Shown here: in pieces, positions 1 through 7,562 of the stretch | Layout: every line of letters starts with the position of its first letter | Numbering within the stretch: position 1 is the first letter of the stretch | Origin: Archangium lipolyticum | Lineage (GTDB): Bacteria > Myxococcota > Myxococcia > Myxococcales > Myxococcaceae | Assembly (NCBI RefSeq): GCF_024623785.1 | Contig: NZ_JANKBZ010000012.1 | Coordinates: 248,001-312,000, forward strand | Direction: 5' to 3' | Length of the DNA: 64,000 bases | The notes under the pieces: model-generated | Database searches by the model: none | What the model was told of the DNA's origin: nothing | Seen by the model: only the letters and a program-made list of their open reading frames with translations | Position numbers and translations under genes: made by a program

Positions 1-294
1 GTTCAGGTTGCGCGGCTCGGCGACGGTGGGCTGGCTCAGCCCCGCGTATCTGAAGGCAGTGGTCGCACAGGTGGCGTTGTCCCAGGTCTGGAACGCGTTC
101 TTGACGGCCGTCTCCACCAGCGACAGTTGGATGCCCGCCGGCTGCGCGTACCGCGAGTCCACGTAGTACTCGAAGGGGTTGTCCTTCGTGTTGAGCATCC
201 GGAAGTTGGAATAGTTGTAGGCCTGGGCCAGAGCCACCTGGCTCCAGACCAGCACCCCGAGCAGCACCACGCCGCGCAAAAGCCCGTGCCTCAT
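1..294 (-). CDS. Secreted protein, N-terminal part (matrixin-like metalloprotease?)
   Basis: The gene begins at an ATG (292-294, reverse strand) and runs off the left edge, so only 98 N-terminal residues are visible. They start with a clear Sec signal peptide (MRHGLLRGVVLLGVLVWSQ, cleavage likely after ALAQA). The mature start reads NPFEYYVDSRYAQ and later LVETAVKNAFQTWDNATC, ending in FRYAG. A short strand followed by a helix with AF..W is the usual opening of matrixin/astacin-like zinc proteases that myxobacteria secrete. The HExxH zinc motif would lie outside the window, so the protease call is an inference. Secretion is well supported. Confidence 0.6.
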   Translation of the reverse strand, partial: MRHGLLRGVVLLGVLVWSQVALAQAYNYSNFRMLNTKDNPFEYYVDSRYAQPAGIQLSLVETAVKNAFQTWDNATCATTAFRYAGLSQPTVAEPRNLN

Positions 295-376
295 CTTGAG
301 GACTCCTCGGTCCACCCGGAGCGCCAGGGGACGCACGCGTGCTCCCCTCCCCCTCCGGCATTCAGTGGACGGCAGT

Positions 377-1138
377 CTACTCGCGAATCGCCCGGATGGT
401 GGCGTCGACCAGGGCCTCGGGGGTGGGACGCTCGGCCACGGCGGCCACCGGGAGCCCCAGCTGCGTCAGCGCCGCCGCGGTGGTGGGGCCGATGGCCACC
501 AGCCGGGCCGCGCCGATCCGCTCGCGCCCCACCGCCTCCAGGAACGCCTCCGCGGTGCGCGGCGAGGCGAACAGGGCCACGTGCGGGGGCGAGGACTCGA
601 GCAGCTCATGGGCCTCGGGCGGCAGCGGCGCGGCCCTCGAGCGGTACGCCGTCACCCGCGTCACCCTCGCGCCGTGCTCGCGCAGCGCGTCCTCTATCTC
701 CCGCCGCCCCTCCTCCGCGGCCGGTAGCAGCACCTCGTCCTCCGGATCCAGCCCGGGACGCATGACCTCGTAGAGCGCCGCGCCCGTGCCCTCGGGAGAC
801 TCGACGGACACCGTCAGCCCGTAGCCCTCCACGGCGCGCGCGGTCCGCGGACCCACCACGGCGAAGCGCACCCGCGACAGCAGCGCCGTCGTGCCGGCCT
901 CGCGCACCGCCTCCATCAGCGCCTCCACCGCCGAGGCGCTGGCGAACACCACCCACTTGTAGCGCTGGATGGACTCCGCGGCCGCCATCAGCGGGCGCGG
1001 ATCCTCCGGGGGCAGCAGCTCCAACAACGGGACATGCAGCACTTCCGCGCCCTCGTCCTCGAGGAGGAAGCACAGCTCCTCCGAGCGTTCACGGGGGCGC
1101 GTCACCAGGACGCGGATGCCTTCGAGTCGCTTTTGCAC
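377..1138 (-). CDS. hemD: Uroporphyrinogen-III synthase HemD
   Basis: HemD closes hydroxymethylbilane to uroporphyrinogen III, the branch point to heme and corrinoids, in the cytoplasm. The protein opens with RLEGIRVLVTRPRERS, has the central VVFASASAVEAL stretch and the late ALFASPRTAEAFLEAVG and VAIGPTTAAAL stretches typical of the two-domain HemD fold. I chose the GTG at 1138 (253 aa, the usual length). A longer reading frame reaches back to 1282 and would overlap hemC, but its extra 48 residues have no HemD-like sequence. It is the last gene of the hem operon, about 110 bp after hemC. Confidence 0.9.
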   Translation of the reverse strand: MQKRLEGIRVLVTRPRERSEELCFLLEDEGAEVLHVPLLELLPPEDPRPLMAAAESIQRYKWVVFASASAVEALMEAVREAGTTALLSRVRFAVVGPRTARAVEGYGLTVSVESPEGTGAALYEVMRPGLDPEDEVLLPAAEEGRREIEDALREHGARVTRVTAYRSRAAPLPPEAHELLESSPPHVALFASPRTAEAFLEAVGRERIGAARLVAIGPTTAAALTQLGLPVAAVAERPTPEALVDATIRAIRE

Positions 1139-1250
1139 GGGCGCGCACTGTAGGCCATCTGGGCGCGGTCCATAGTTCCTCTTCGCGTCTCGCTTCCGAG
1201 ATGGAGGTAGGACCGCGCGGGGAGACTTCCAGGGTTCTCCCGGTTCCCCG

Positions 1251-2192
1251 TCAGGACTCCGGCACGGGCCTGGCGCGGCCAAAATCGCGGAGGATCTCCG
1301 CCGCGCCCCGCGACAGCAGCTCCTCGGCGAGCGCCTCTCCCACGGCGTGCGCCGCCTCCACCGGGCCGCTGCGGGCGCCCTCCACCACCTTCGAGCCGTC
1401 AGGCCGCCCCACCAGTCCGCGCAGGTGGACGATGCCCCCGTCCACGGTGGCGTGTCCGGCCAGAGGGACGGTGCAGCCGCCCTCCAACCGGGCCATGAGG
1501 GCGCGCTCGGCCGTCACGGCCACGCGCGTGGTGGCGTCCTCCAGCGGCGCCAGCAGGCGGCGCACCTCGGCGTCCTCGGTGCGGCACTGGATGGCGAGCA
1601 CCCCCTGCCCCACCGCCGGCAGGCTCAGGGTGGTGGGCAGCACCTCGGAGATCTCCGTCTCCAGCCCCAGGCGCTTGAGGCCCGCGTAGGCGAGCACCGC
1701 GCCGTGCAGATCCATCTCGCGCATGCGCGCCAGCCGCGTCTGCACGTTGCCGCGCAGGCTGACGATCTCCAGGTCCGGCCGCCGCGATCGCAGGATGCAG
1801 CTGCGCCGCAGCGAGGACGTCCCCACCCTCGCGCCCATGGGCAACGACTCCAGCATGAGCCCACCCGGGCTGCAGAAGGCGTCGCGCGGATCCTCGCGCC
1901 TGGGCACCGCCGCGAGCAGCAGGCCCGCGGGCAGCACGGACGTCATGTCCTTGAGGCTGTGCACGGCCAGGTCCGCGCGGCCATCGAGCAGCGACTGCTC
2001 GATCTCCTTCACGAACAGCCCCTTGCCGCCCACGGTGGACAGGGGCGCGGAGAGGAAGCGGTCCCCGGCGGTGGTCATCTCCACCAGGGAGACCTCGAGC
2101 CCCGGGTGCTGCTGGGTGAGCAACCCCGCCACGTGCCGGGCCTGCCAGAGCGCGAGCGGGCTCTGCCGCGTGGCGATGCGTACTGCCTTCAT
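1251..2192 (-). CDS. hemC: Porphobilinogen deaminase (hydroxymethylbilane synthase) HemC
   Basis: HemC joins four porphobilinogen units into hydroxymethylbilane in the cytoplasm. At 313 aa it has the normal family length. Visible motifs are the start [13 protein letters not shown], the HSLKDM loop around residues 79-84 with the catalytic Asp82, the [13 protein letters not shown] segment, and [12 protein letters not shown] with Cys240, the residue that carries the dipyrromethane cofactor. Its ATG overlaps the hemA stop by 4 bp (ATGA), so translation is probably coupled to hemA. Confidence 0.97.
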   Translation of the reverse strand: MKAVRIATRQSPLALWQARHVAGLLTQQHPGLEVSLVEMTTAGDRFLSAPLSTVGGKGLFVKEIEQSLLDGRADLAVHSLKDMTSVLPAGLLLAAVPRREDPRDAFCSPGGLMLESLPMGARVGTSSLRRSCILRSRRPDLEIVSLRGNVQTRLARMREMDLHGAVLAYAGLKRLGLETEISEVLPTTLSLPAVGQGVLAIQCRTEDAEVRRLLAPLEDATTRVAVTAERALMARLEGGCTVPLAGHATVDGGIVHLRGLVGRPDGSKVVEGARSGPVEAAHAVGEALAEELLSRGAAEILRDFGRARPVPES

Positions 2193-3502
2193 CCCTTGCC
2201 TCCGTTGGCCACCACGTTGGGGCCGTTCACCTGCCCGCCGGACACGGGCACCTCATCGAGCCCGAAGAGCTCGGCGGCGGCTCCCGCCAGCCGGTTGCCC
2301 TCGTGCTCGGGACCCACCGCCCGCAACCGGGCCGTGGGCTCGTGCAACAGCTTGTTGACGATGGCGCGGGCCATGGCCTCGATGCTCTTGCGTTGCTTGT
2401 CGGAGAGGCCCTCGCCGATGGTGGACAGGGTGCGCTCCACCTCCGCGCGGGCGATGGCCTCGCCCCGCTGGCGCAGCTGGGCGAGCACCGGCACGCCGTT
2501 GCGCACCGCCCGGTCCCGCGCGAAGCGCGCCACCTCCTGGGCCACCAGCACGCCGGCCTTCTGCGCCTCCTCGGCGCGGGCGGCGGCGTTCTCCGCGACG
2601 AACTTCTGGATGTCGTCCACGTCGTAGGCGTGCACCCAGTCCAGCTCCCCCACCTCGGGGGCGATGTCGCGGGGCACCGCCAGGTCCACCATGAAGAGCG
2701 TCCGGTGCTTGCGGGCCCTGGCCACCGCGGCCACGTTCTCCTTGGTGAAGATGGGCACGGGCGAGGCCGTGCTGCACACCACCACGTCCGCCGCGGTGAG
2801 CAGCGAGAACAGCTCCTCGAAGGGACGCGCCGTGGCTCCCACCTCGGCCGCGAGCGCCTCGGCGCGCGCCAGGGTGCGGTTGGCCACGAAGACGCGGGTG
2901 GCGCCCGCCTGCTTCAGGTGCCGCGCGGCCAGCTCCGCCATCTCGCCCGCGCCCACCAGCAGCACCGTCTTGTCTCCCAGCCCGTCGAACACCTTGCTCG
3001 CGAGCGCCACGGCGGCGCTGGCCATGGAGGTGGCGGCCCGGCCGATGGCCGTCTCGGTGCGCACCCGCTTGGCGCAGCCAAAGGCCGCGCCGCACACGCG
3101 TGTCAGCTCGCCGCGCACCGCGCCCGCCCCCTGGCCCCGCTCGAAGGCGTCCTTCACCTGGCCGAGGATCTGCGCCTCTCCCAACACCATGGAGTCCAGG
3201 CTGGCCGCCACCCGGAAGAGGTGGACCAGCGCGGCCTCGCCGCGGTGCTCGTAGAGGTGCTCCAGCGCCTCCGGACCCCCGAGCGACTGCAGCTCGTTCA
3301 AGGCGCTCTCGCGGGCCCGGTTCACATCCGGCGCCGCCAGGTACAGCTCCACCCGGTTGCAGGTGGAGACGAGCAGCGCCTCGTTGGGCGACTGGGCCAG
3401 CCGCTGTAGCAGATCCACCTGCTGGGACTCCGGCAGCGCGAGCCGCTCACGGACGGACAGCGGCGCGGTCCGGTGCGATAGACCGATGCACAGGAAGTCC
3501 AT
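2189..3502 (-). CDS. hemA: Glutamyl-tRNA reductase HemA
   Basis: HemA reduces glutamyl-tRNA to glutamate-1-semialdehyde, the first committed step of the C5 pathway, so this organism makes 5-aminolevulinate from glutamate at least by this route. The 437-aa protein shows [15 protein letters not shown] at the N-terminus, STCNRVELY with catalytic Cys48, a conserved [14 protein letters not shown] segment, and the NADPH-binding [16 protein letters not shown]. The C-terminal dimerisation helices follow. It starts 2 bp after the stop of the upstream hemX-like gene and overlaps hemC by 4 bp. Confidence 0.97.
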   Translation of the reverse strand: MDFLCIGLSHRTAPLSVRERLALPESQQVDLLQRLAQSPNEALLVSTCNRVELYLAAPDVNRARESALNELQSLGGPEALEHLYEHRGEAALVHLFRVAASLDSMVLGEAQILGQVKDAFERGQGAGAVRGELTRVCGAAFGCAKRVRTETAIGRAATSMASAAVALASKVFDGLGDKTVLLVGAGEMAELAARHLKQAGATRVFVANRTLARAEALAAEVGATARPFEELFSLLTAADVVVCSTASPVPIFTKENVAAVARARKHRTLFMVDLAVPRDIAPEVGELDWVHAYDVDDIQKFVAENAAARAEEAQKAGVLVAQEVARFARDRAVRNGVPVLAQLRQRGEAIARAEVERTLSTIGEGLSDKQRKSIEAMARAIVNKLLHEPTARLRAVGPEHEGNRLAGAAAELFGLDEVPVSGGQVNGPNVVANGGKG

Positions 3503-3504
3503 GG

Positions 3505-4314
3505 CTAGCGCAGACCTCCGCCGACATGGGTGAAGTCATACGACGTGAGGAAGCACACCAGCAGCAAACCGAACCCCGTCATGGTCAACAGCGCGACCCG
3601 CCGGCCCCGCCATCCACCGAAAGAGCGGGCACCCACGAGCGCGGCGAATACTCCCCACGCCACCAGCGTGGCGATCTGCTTGGACTCCCAGGCCCAGAAG
3701 AAGCCCGGCGCCGCGCTGGAGAAGAAGGCTCCGGTGACGAGCGTCACCGACAACGCGATGAACCCTACCACCCCGAGCTGACGGTTGAGGGTGTCGAGGA
3801 ACTCCAGCGACGGCAGGCGCGCGAAGAGCAGGCCGAAGCGCTTGCCCTTCACCTGCCGCTCCATCAGCAGGTACATCGTCGCCACCCCGGCGGCCACCGC
3901 CGAGGCGGCCACGCCCAGCAGGGCGATGGTGATGTGCAGGGGCAACAGGGGCCTGCGGATGTCCGGGCTCAGCGGCTGTCCCCCGTCCAGCAGCAGGCCC
4001 GGCATCAGCACCGCCACCGCCAGGGGGGTGATGAAGGCGCCGATCACCGGCCTGCGGTAGCGCACATCCACCACCAGGAAGATGGCCAGCAGCAGGAAGG
4101 CGAACGTGGAGAAGCCCTGGGCGACGCCCACCGGACGCCCGCCCTGGGCACCGAAGAGCCCGAAGAGGGCCACTCCGTGCAGGGCCAGCCCCGTGCCCAC
4201 CAGCACCCGGCCCGTGGTGGCGAGCGCCCCCATCTGCCGGACGAGGTAGGCGAGGTAGACCAACGCCGCGACGACGTAGGCGTGGCAGGCGAGGGAGACC
4301 AACGCATGGTTCAT
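3505..4314 (-). CDS. CcsA/HemX-family cytochrome c assembly membrane protein
   Basis: This 269-aa protein has about eight hydrophobic segments and belongs to the CcsA/HemX family (cytochrome c assembly protein). Visible family features are HITIALLGVAASAVAAG (a conserved His in a transmembrane helix) and the FWAWESKQIATLVAW motif, the tryptophan-rich heme-handling loop. HemX proteins sit next to hemA in many bacteria and are reported to affect GluTR level; CcsA proteins handle heme for cytochrome c. The position directly upstream of hemA (2-bp gap) favours a HemX-like role, but a role in cytochrome c maturation is equally possible from sequence alone. Confidence 0.85.
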   Translation of the reverse strand: MNHALVSLACHAYVVAALVYLAYLVRQMGALATTGRVLVGTGLALHGVALFGLFGAQGGRPVGVAQGFSTFAFLLLAIFLVVDVRYRRPVIGAFITPLAVAVLMPGLLLDGGQPLSPDIRRPLLPLHITIALLGVAASAVAAGVATMYLLMERQVKGKRFGLLFARLPSLEFLDTLNRQLGVVGFIALSVTLVTGAFFSSAAPGFFWAWESKQIATLVAWGVFAALVGARSFGGWRGRRVALLTMTGFGLLLVCFLTSYDFTHVGGGLR

Positions 4315-4343
4315 GGCGGATACAACCCACTGGACTGAGTGAG

Positions 4344-4721
4344 TCAGCCCATCTTGTTCAGGAGGAAGGCGGCGAGAAGATCGGCTTCGGAACCCGTCTT
4401 CCCCTCCCCCGAGGAGGCATCCGAGGGAGGGACGGGCACTTCGGCCACATAACCCGGAACCACTTCGTATGCCGTATCTCCGAGCAGCACCGAGTCGGCC
4501 ATCTGCTCGGCCCCCAGGCGCTCGAGCTGTTCCTCGGTCTTCACCTTGGACACCAGACCGTTGGCGTCCTCGCCGGTGACGAGTTGCACGATGTGGACCG
4601 CGGGTACCACCGGGTACACCCCTTCCTCACCGGCCACCACCAGTACCCCGTCCTTGACGTCCGCTTTGTCCTCCAGTGCCCACTCCTCGAGCAGGGTCTG
4701 GGGAAGGAAGAGCCTCATCAC
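4344..4721 (-). CDS. Unknown acidic small protein, first gene of hem operon
   Basis: I do not recognise this 125-aa protein. It begins MMRLFLPQTLLEEWALEDK, has a central beta-rich part (VLVVAGEEGVYPVVPAVHIVQLV) and a helical segment EEQLERLGAEQMADSVLLG, and ends in a flexible tail and LLAAFLLNKMG. It has no signal peptide or membrane segment, so it is probably cytoplasmic. It is co-directional with hemX/hemA/hemC/hemD, 29 bp upstream of the hemX-like gene, which suggests co-transcription with tetrapyrrole genes. No function is assigned. Confidence 0.8.
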   Translation of the reverse strand: MMRLFLPQTLLEEWALEDKADVKDGVLVVAGEEGVYPVVPAVHIVQLVTGEDANGLVSKVKTEEQLERLGAEQMADSVLLGDTAYEVVPGYVAEVPVPPSDASSGEGKTGSEADLLAAFLLNKMG

Positions 4722-4911
4722 ACCGCTAGCTTACACCTCCACGCCCCGGGCCGAAGCGCCATCTGACAGGGGAGCGTGAACGGGTTGCGACACTCCCGCC
4801 CCGTCCGCATCTAAGCAGGCAAAGGACCAGGAAGCCGGACCTTGCAGGCCCGACGGGCGCGTACTAGAGCACGCGCCGCCTTGCTTACCTGCACGCCGAC
4901 GAGGAGACACC

Positions 4912-5241
4912 ATGGCAGGCGATGACGTGATGAACATCGGGGACGGGGATTTCGAGAAGGAAGTGCTGAAGTCCGACCAGCCCGTGCTGGTCGACTTCTG
5001 GGCCACGTGGTGCGCCCCGTGCCGCGCCATTGCCCCCGCCGTGGCGGAGCTCGCCACCCAGTACAAGGGGAAGGTGAAGGTCGCCAAGGTCAACATCGAC
5101 GACAACCAGGACACGCCGCAGCAGTACGGCATCCGCTCCATCCCCACCCTGCTCGTCTTCAAGGGCGGCAAGGTGGTGGAGCAGATCGTCGGCGCCGTGC
5201 CCAAGGCCAAGCTCGAGGCCGCGCTGCAGAAGGTCATCTGA
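4912..5241 (+). CDS. trxA: Thioredoxin
   Basis: This is a 109-aa classical thioredoxin that reduces cytoplasmic disulfides. It contains [16 protein letters not shown] with the redox pair Cys34/Cys37, the KVNIDDN strand and the cis-proline motif [12 protein letters not shown], and it ends without extra domains. There is no signal peptide. A good ribosome site (GAGGAG) lies about 6 bp before the ATG. It is transcribed alone, divergent from the hem operon, and followed by a GC-rich hairpin. Confidence 0.97.
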   Translation: MAGDDVMNIGDGDFEKEVLKSDQPVLVDFWATWCAPCRAIAPAVAELATQYKGKVKVAKVNIDDNQDTPQQYGIRSIPTLLVFKGGKVVEQIVGAVPKAKLEAALQKVI

Positions 5242-5249
5242 GGCCCACC

Positions 5250-5287
5250 GCCCGGCGCGGAGCTCCTCTCCGGGGCTCCGCGCGGGC
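5250..5287 (+). terminator. GC-rich hairpin after trxA
   Basis: The stem pairs GCCCG and CGCGGAGC (5250-5263, one bulged G) with GCTCCGCG and CGGGC (5275-5287). It starts 9 bp after the trxA stop and is followed only by GTT, so the U-tract is poor. It may end trxA transcription or protect the 3' end. Confidence 0.5.
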
Positions 5288-5300
5288 GTTCACCGCCGGC

Positions 5301-6086
5301 TCACTCGCCCCGCCACGTATCGGTGGGGTTGTTGGCCTTGAGCAGCTCCCACGCGGCGAGCGCGTCCACCACCCGCTCCAACTCATTGGGCAGGCCCCGG
5401 GCGCGATTGGAGCGCAGGTACTCCTCGGCGAAGGTGCGCAGCCTCATGTCGAGGAAGAGCCGCGCCAGCGACACCTCCGTCTGTCCGTAGAACTCCTCGA
5501 AGCGGATGCCGAAGCCGGACGGCTCGTCCTCCCGGCGGGGCCGCTGCTCGCGCACGATGCGGGCACGGGCCTCCACGGGGGCCGCGCCCTCCTCCAGCGA
5601 GAAGCGCACCCGTAGCTCGGTGTCCAGGGGCAGGAAGAAGGTGCTCTCCAGGAAGGCCCCACCCACGCTCACGTTGGCCGAGCGCAACGTGGCGGTGAAG
5701 CGCCGGGCGCCCTCCTCGTCGATCCACAGCTCGAAGCTCGTGGCGAGCCGCGCGCGGGGGAAGTGCCGGTGCTCCACCTCCTCCTGGGTGCCCACCTCGA
5801 TGATGGGGGAGTAGAAGCTCTTGGAGCCCGGGGGACGGGGGGGAAGAGCCGGCCGCGTGGCCAGGGGCGCGGGGGCTGGTGGGCGGCGGAACGGATCCAC
5901 CCGGGGAGCGGGCGCCGGGGGAGGCTCCACCCGCCGGGCCGGCTCGGGCCTCGGGGCCGGTGGACGAGGACTCTCCGCTGCCACCGGGGCCGCCTCCTTG
6001 GGAGGGGCCGTGGGAGGAGCCGCCTCCGGGCGCTGGGTGTCCGCTTCCTGGGTGGGAGCCTTCTTCCGGGAGCCCTTCCTGTCCAT
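5301..6086 (-). CDS. PilZ-domain protein with proline-rich N-terminus
   Basis: This 261-aa protein has a long Pro/Ala/Arg-rich low-complexity N-terminal half (about residues 1-95) and a C-terminal PilZ-type domain. The domain starts around EHRHFPRARLATSFELWI, with the RxxxR-like PRARL element, then NVSVGGAFLES (a variant of the D/NxSxxG motif) and a beta-barrel with VRFSLEEG and IVREQRP. PilZ domains bind cyclic di-GMP and act on motility, polysaccharide or gene control. I start at the ATG at 6086 because GGAGGAG sits 4-5 bp upstream; a longer reading adds six residues. A diguanylate cyclase is encoded at 16355-17446. Confidence 0.85.
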   Translation of the reverse strand: MDRKGSRKKAPTQEADTQRPEAAPPTAPPKEAAPVAAESPRPPAPRPEPARRVEPPPAPAPRVDPFRRPPAPAPLATRPALPPRPPGSKSFYSPIIEVGTQEEVEHRHFPRARLATSFELWIDEEGARRFTATLRSANVSVGGAFLESTFFLPLDTELRVRFSLEEGAAPVEARARIVREQRPRREDEPSGFGIRFEEFYGQTEVSLARLFLDMRLRTFAEEYLRSNRARGLPNELERVVDALAAWELLKANNPTDTWRGE

Positions 6087-6182
6087 CTTCTCCTCCGGTG
6101 GCACGGCAGATTGCCGTACCCCAACCGGCGCGTTTCATACACCATGCGCCATGCGCGTGTCCGTCCACGCGCGGAGATCGCA

Positions 6183-7562
6183 ATGCTGGGAAACCTCCTG
6201 AAGCCGGAGTTCGAAGCGCTCATCGCAGCCAAGGACTGGAACGCGCTGCGCGATGCCTTCTCGGGCATGGATCCGACAGACGTGGCCGAGGTCCTCGAGG
6301 ACCTGCCCGCGGATGAGAGCGGCATCCTGTTCCGGCTGCTGCCGCGAGACACGGCGGCGCTCGTCTTCGAGTACCTGCCGCTGCACCAGCAGACGGAGCT
6401 CCTGGAGACGTTGGGGACCGGGCAGCTCAAGAACCTGCTGGACGAGATGGCGCCGGACGATCGCACGCGACTGCTCGAGGAGCTGCCGGCCGAGGTGACG
6501 AAGCGGCTGCTCACCACGCTGTCCCCCGAGCAGCTGAAGGTGGCCCGCAACCTGCTGGGCTACCCGGAGAAGAGCGCCGGCCGGTACATGACGCCGGAGT
6601 ACCTCACGCTGCCGGGCAATCTCACGGCGGGCGAGGCCCTCGCGTACGTGCGCGCCCACGGCCAGGGCCGCGAGACGCTGCACGTGCTCTACATCGTGGA
6701 CGAGAAGGGCCGGCTGCTGGACGACGTGCGGCTGGCCTCGCTGGTGCTGGCGGATCCGGGCACGCGGGTGACGGACATCCACGACCGGCAGCTGGTGAGC
6801 ATCCCGGCCACGGCGGACCGCGAGGAGTTCATCAGCATGTTCGAGAAGTACGACCGGGTGGCGCTGCCGGTGACGGACTCCCAGGGCGTGCTGGTGGGCA
6901 TCATCACCGTGGACGACGTGCTGGACGCGGCCGAGGAGGAGGCCACCGAGGACATCCAGCGCATCGGCGGTATGGAGGCCCTGGAGGCGCCGTACCTGGA
7001 CATCGGCATCACCGGCATGCTGCGCAAGCGCGTGGGGTGGCTCACGGTGCTCTTCGTGGGGCAGATGTTCACCGCCACGGCCATGGCCCACTACCAGGAC
7101 GCCATCGCCCAGGCGGTATTCCTCAGCGCCTTCGTGCCGCTCATCATCTCCTCGGGAGGCAACTCGGGCTCGCAGGCCACCTCGCTCATCATCCGCGCGC
7201 TGGCGGTGCGCGACGTGCACCTGAGCGACTGGTGGCGCGTGGCGGCGCGCGAGGTCGTCAGCGGCGTGGCGCTGGGTATCTTCCTGGGGCTGCTGGGCCT
7301 GCTGCGCATCCTGCTGTGGCCCCAGCACGAGGTCATCTACGGTCCCCACTTCGTCTGGGTGGGCGTGGCGGTGGGGCTGAGCGTGGTGGGAGTGGTGACG
7401 TTCGGCACGCTGTGCGGCTCGATGCTGCCCTTCCTGTTGCGGCGCTTCGGGTTGGATCCCGCCACCGCCTCGGCGCCCTTCGTATCCACGCTGGTGGACG
7501 TCACCGGCGTGGTCATCTACTTCACCGTGGTGACCCTCATGCTCACGGGCCGCGGGCTCTGA
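6183..7562 (+). CDS. mgtE: Magnesium channel/transporter MgtE
   Basis: MgtE is a gated Mg2+ channel of the inner membrane. The 459-aa protein has the N-terminal helical MgtE_N repeat domain (about residues 1-130, with repeated LPADE..LFRLLPRDTAALVFEYLP units), two CBS domains that sense Mg2+ (to about residue 255, including VLVGIITVDDVLD), and five hydrophobic segments in the C-terminal third (PLIISSGGNSGSQATSL is the conserved pore region). I start at ATG 6183; in-frame extension upstream is proline/arginine-rich and not MgtE-like. It converges with the kinase gene and overlaps its end by 20 bp. Confidence 0.95.
   Translation: MLGNLLKPEFEALIAAKDWNALRDAFSGMDPTDVAEVLEDLPADESGILFRLLPRDTAALVFEYLPLHQQTELLETLGTGQLKNLLDEMAPDDRTRLLEELPAEVTKRLLTTLSPEQLKVARNLLGYPEKSAGRYMTPEYLTLPGNLTAGEALAYVRAHGQGRETLHVLYIVDEKGRLLDDVRLASLVLADPGTRVTDIHDRQLVSIPATADREEFISMFEKYDRVALPVTDSQGVLVGIITVDDVLDAAEEEATEDIQRIGGMEALEAPYLDIGITGMLRKRVGWLTVLFVGQMFTATAMAHYQDAIAQAVFLSAFVPLIISSGGNSGSQATSLIIRALAVRDVHLSDWWRVAAREVVSGVALGIFLGLLGLLRILLWPQHEVIYGPHFVWVGVAVGLSVVGVVTFGTLCGSMLPFLLRRFGLDPATASAPFVSTLVDVTGVVIYFTVVTLMLTGRGL

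Noticed and set aside
1139-1282. N-terminal extension of hemD into hemC
   Set aside because: The added 48 residues have no HemD-like sequence and would overlap hemC; GTG 1138 gives the normal length.
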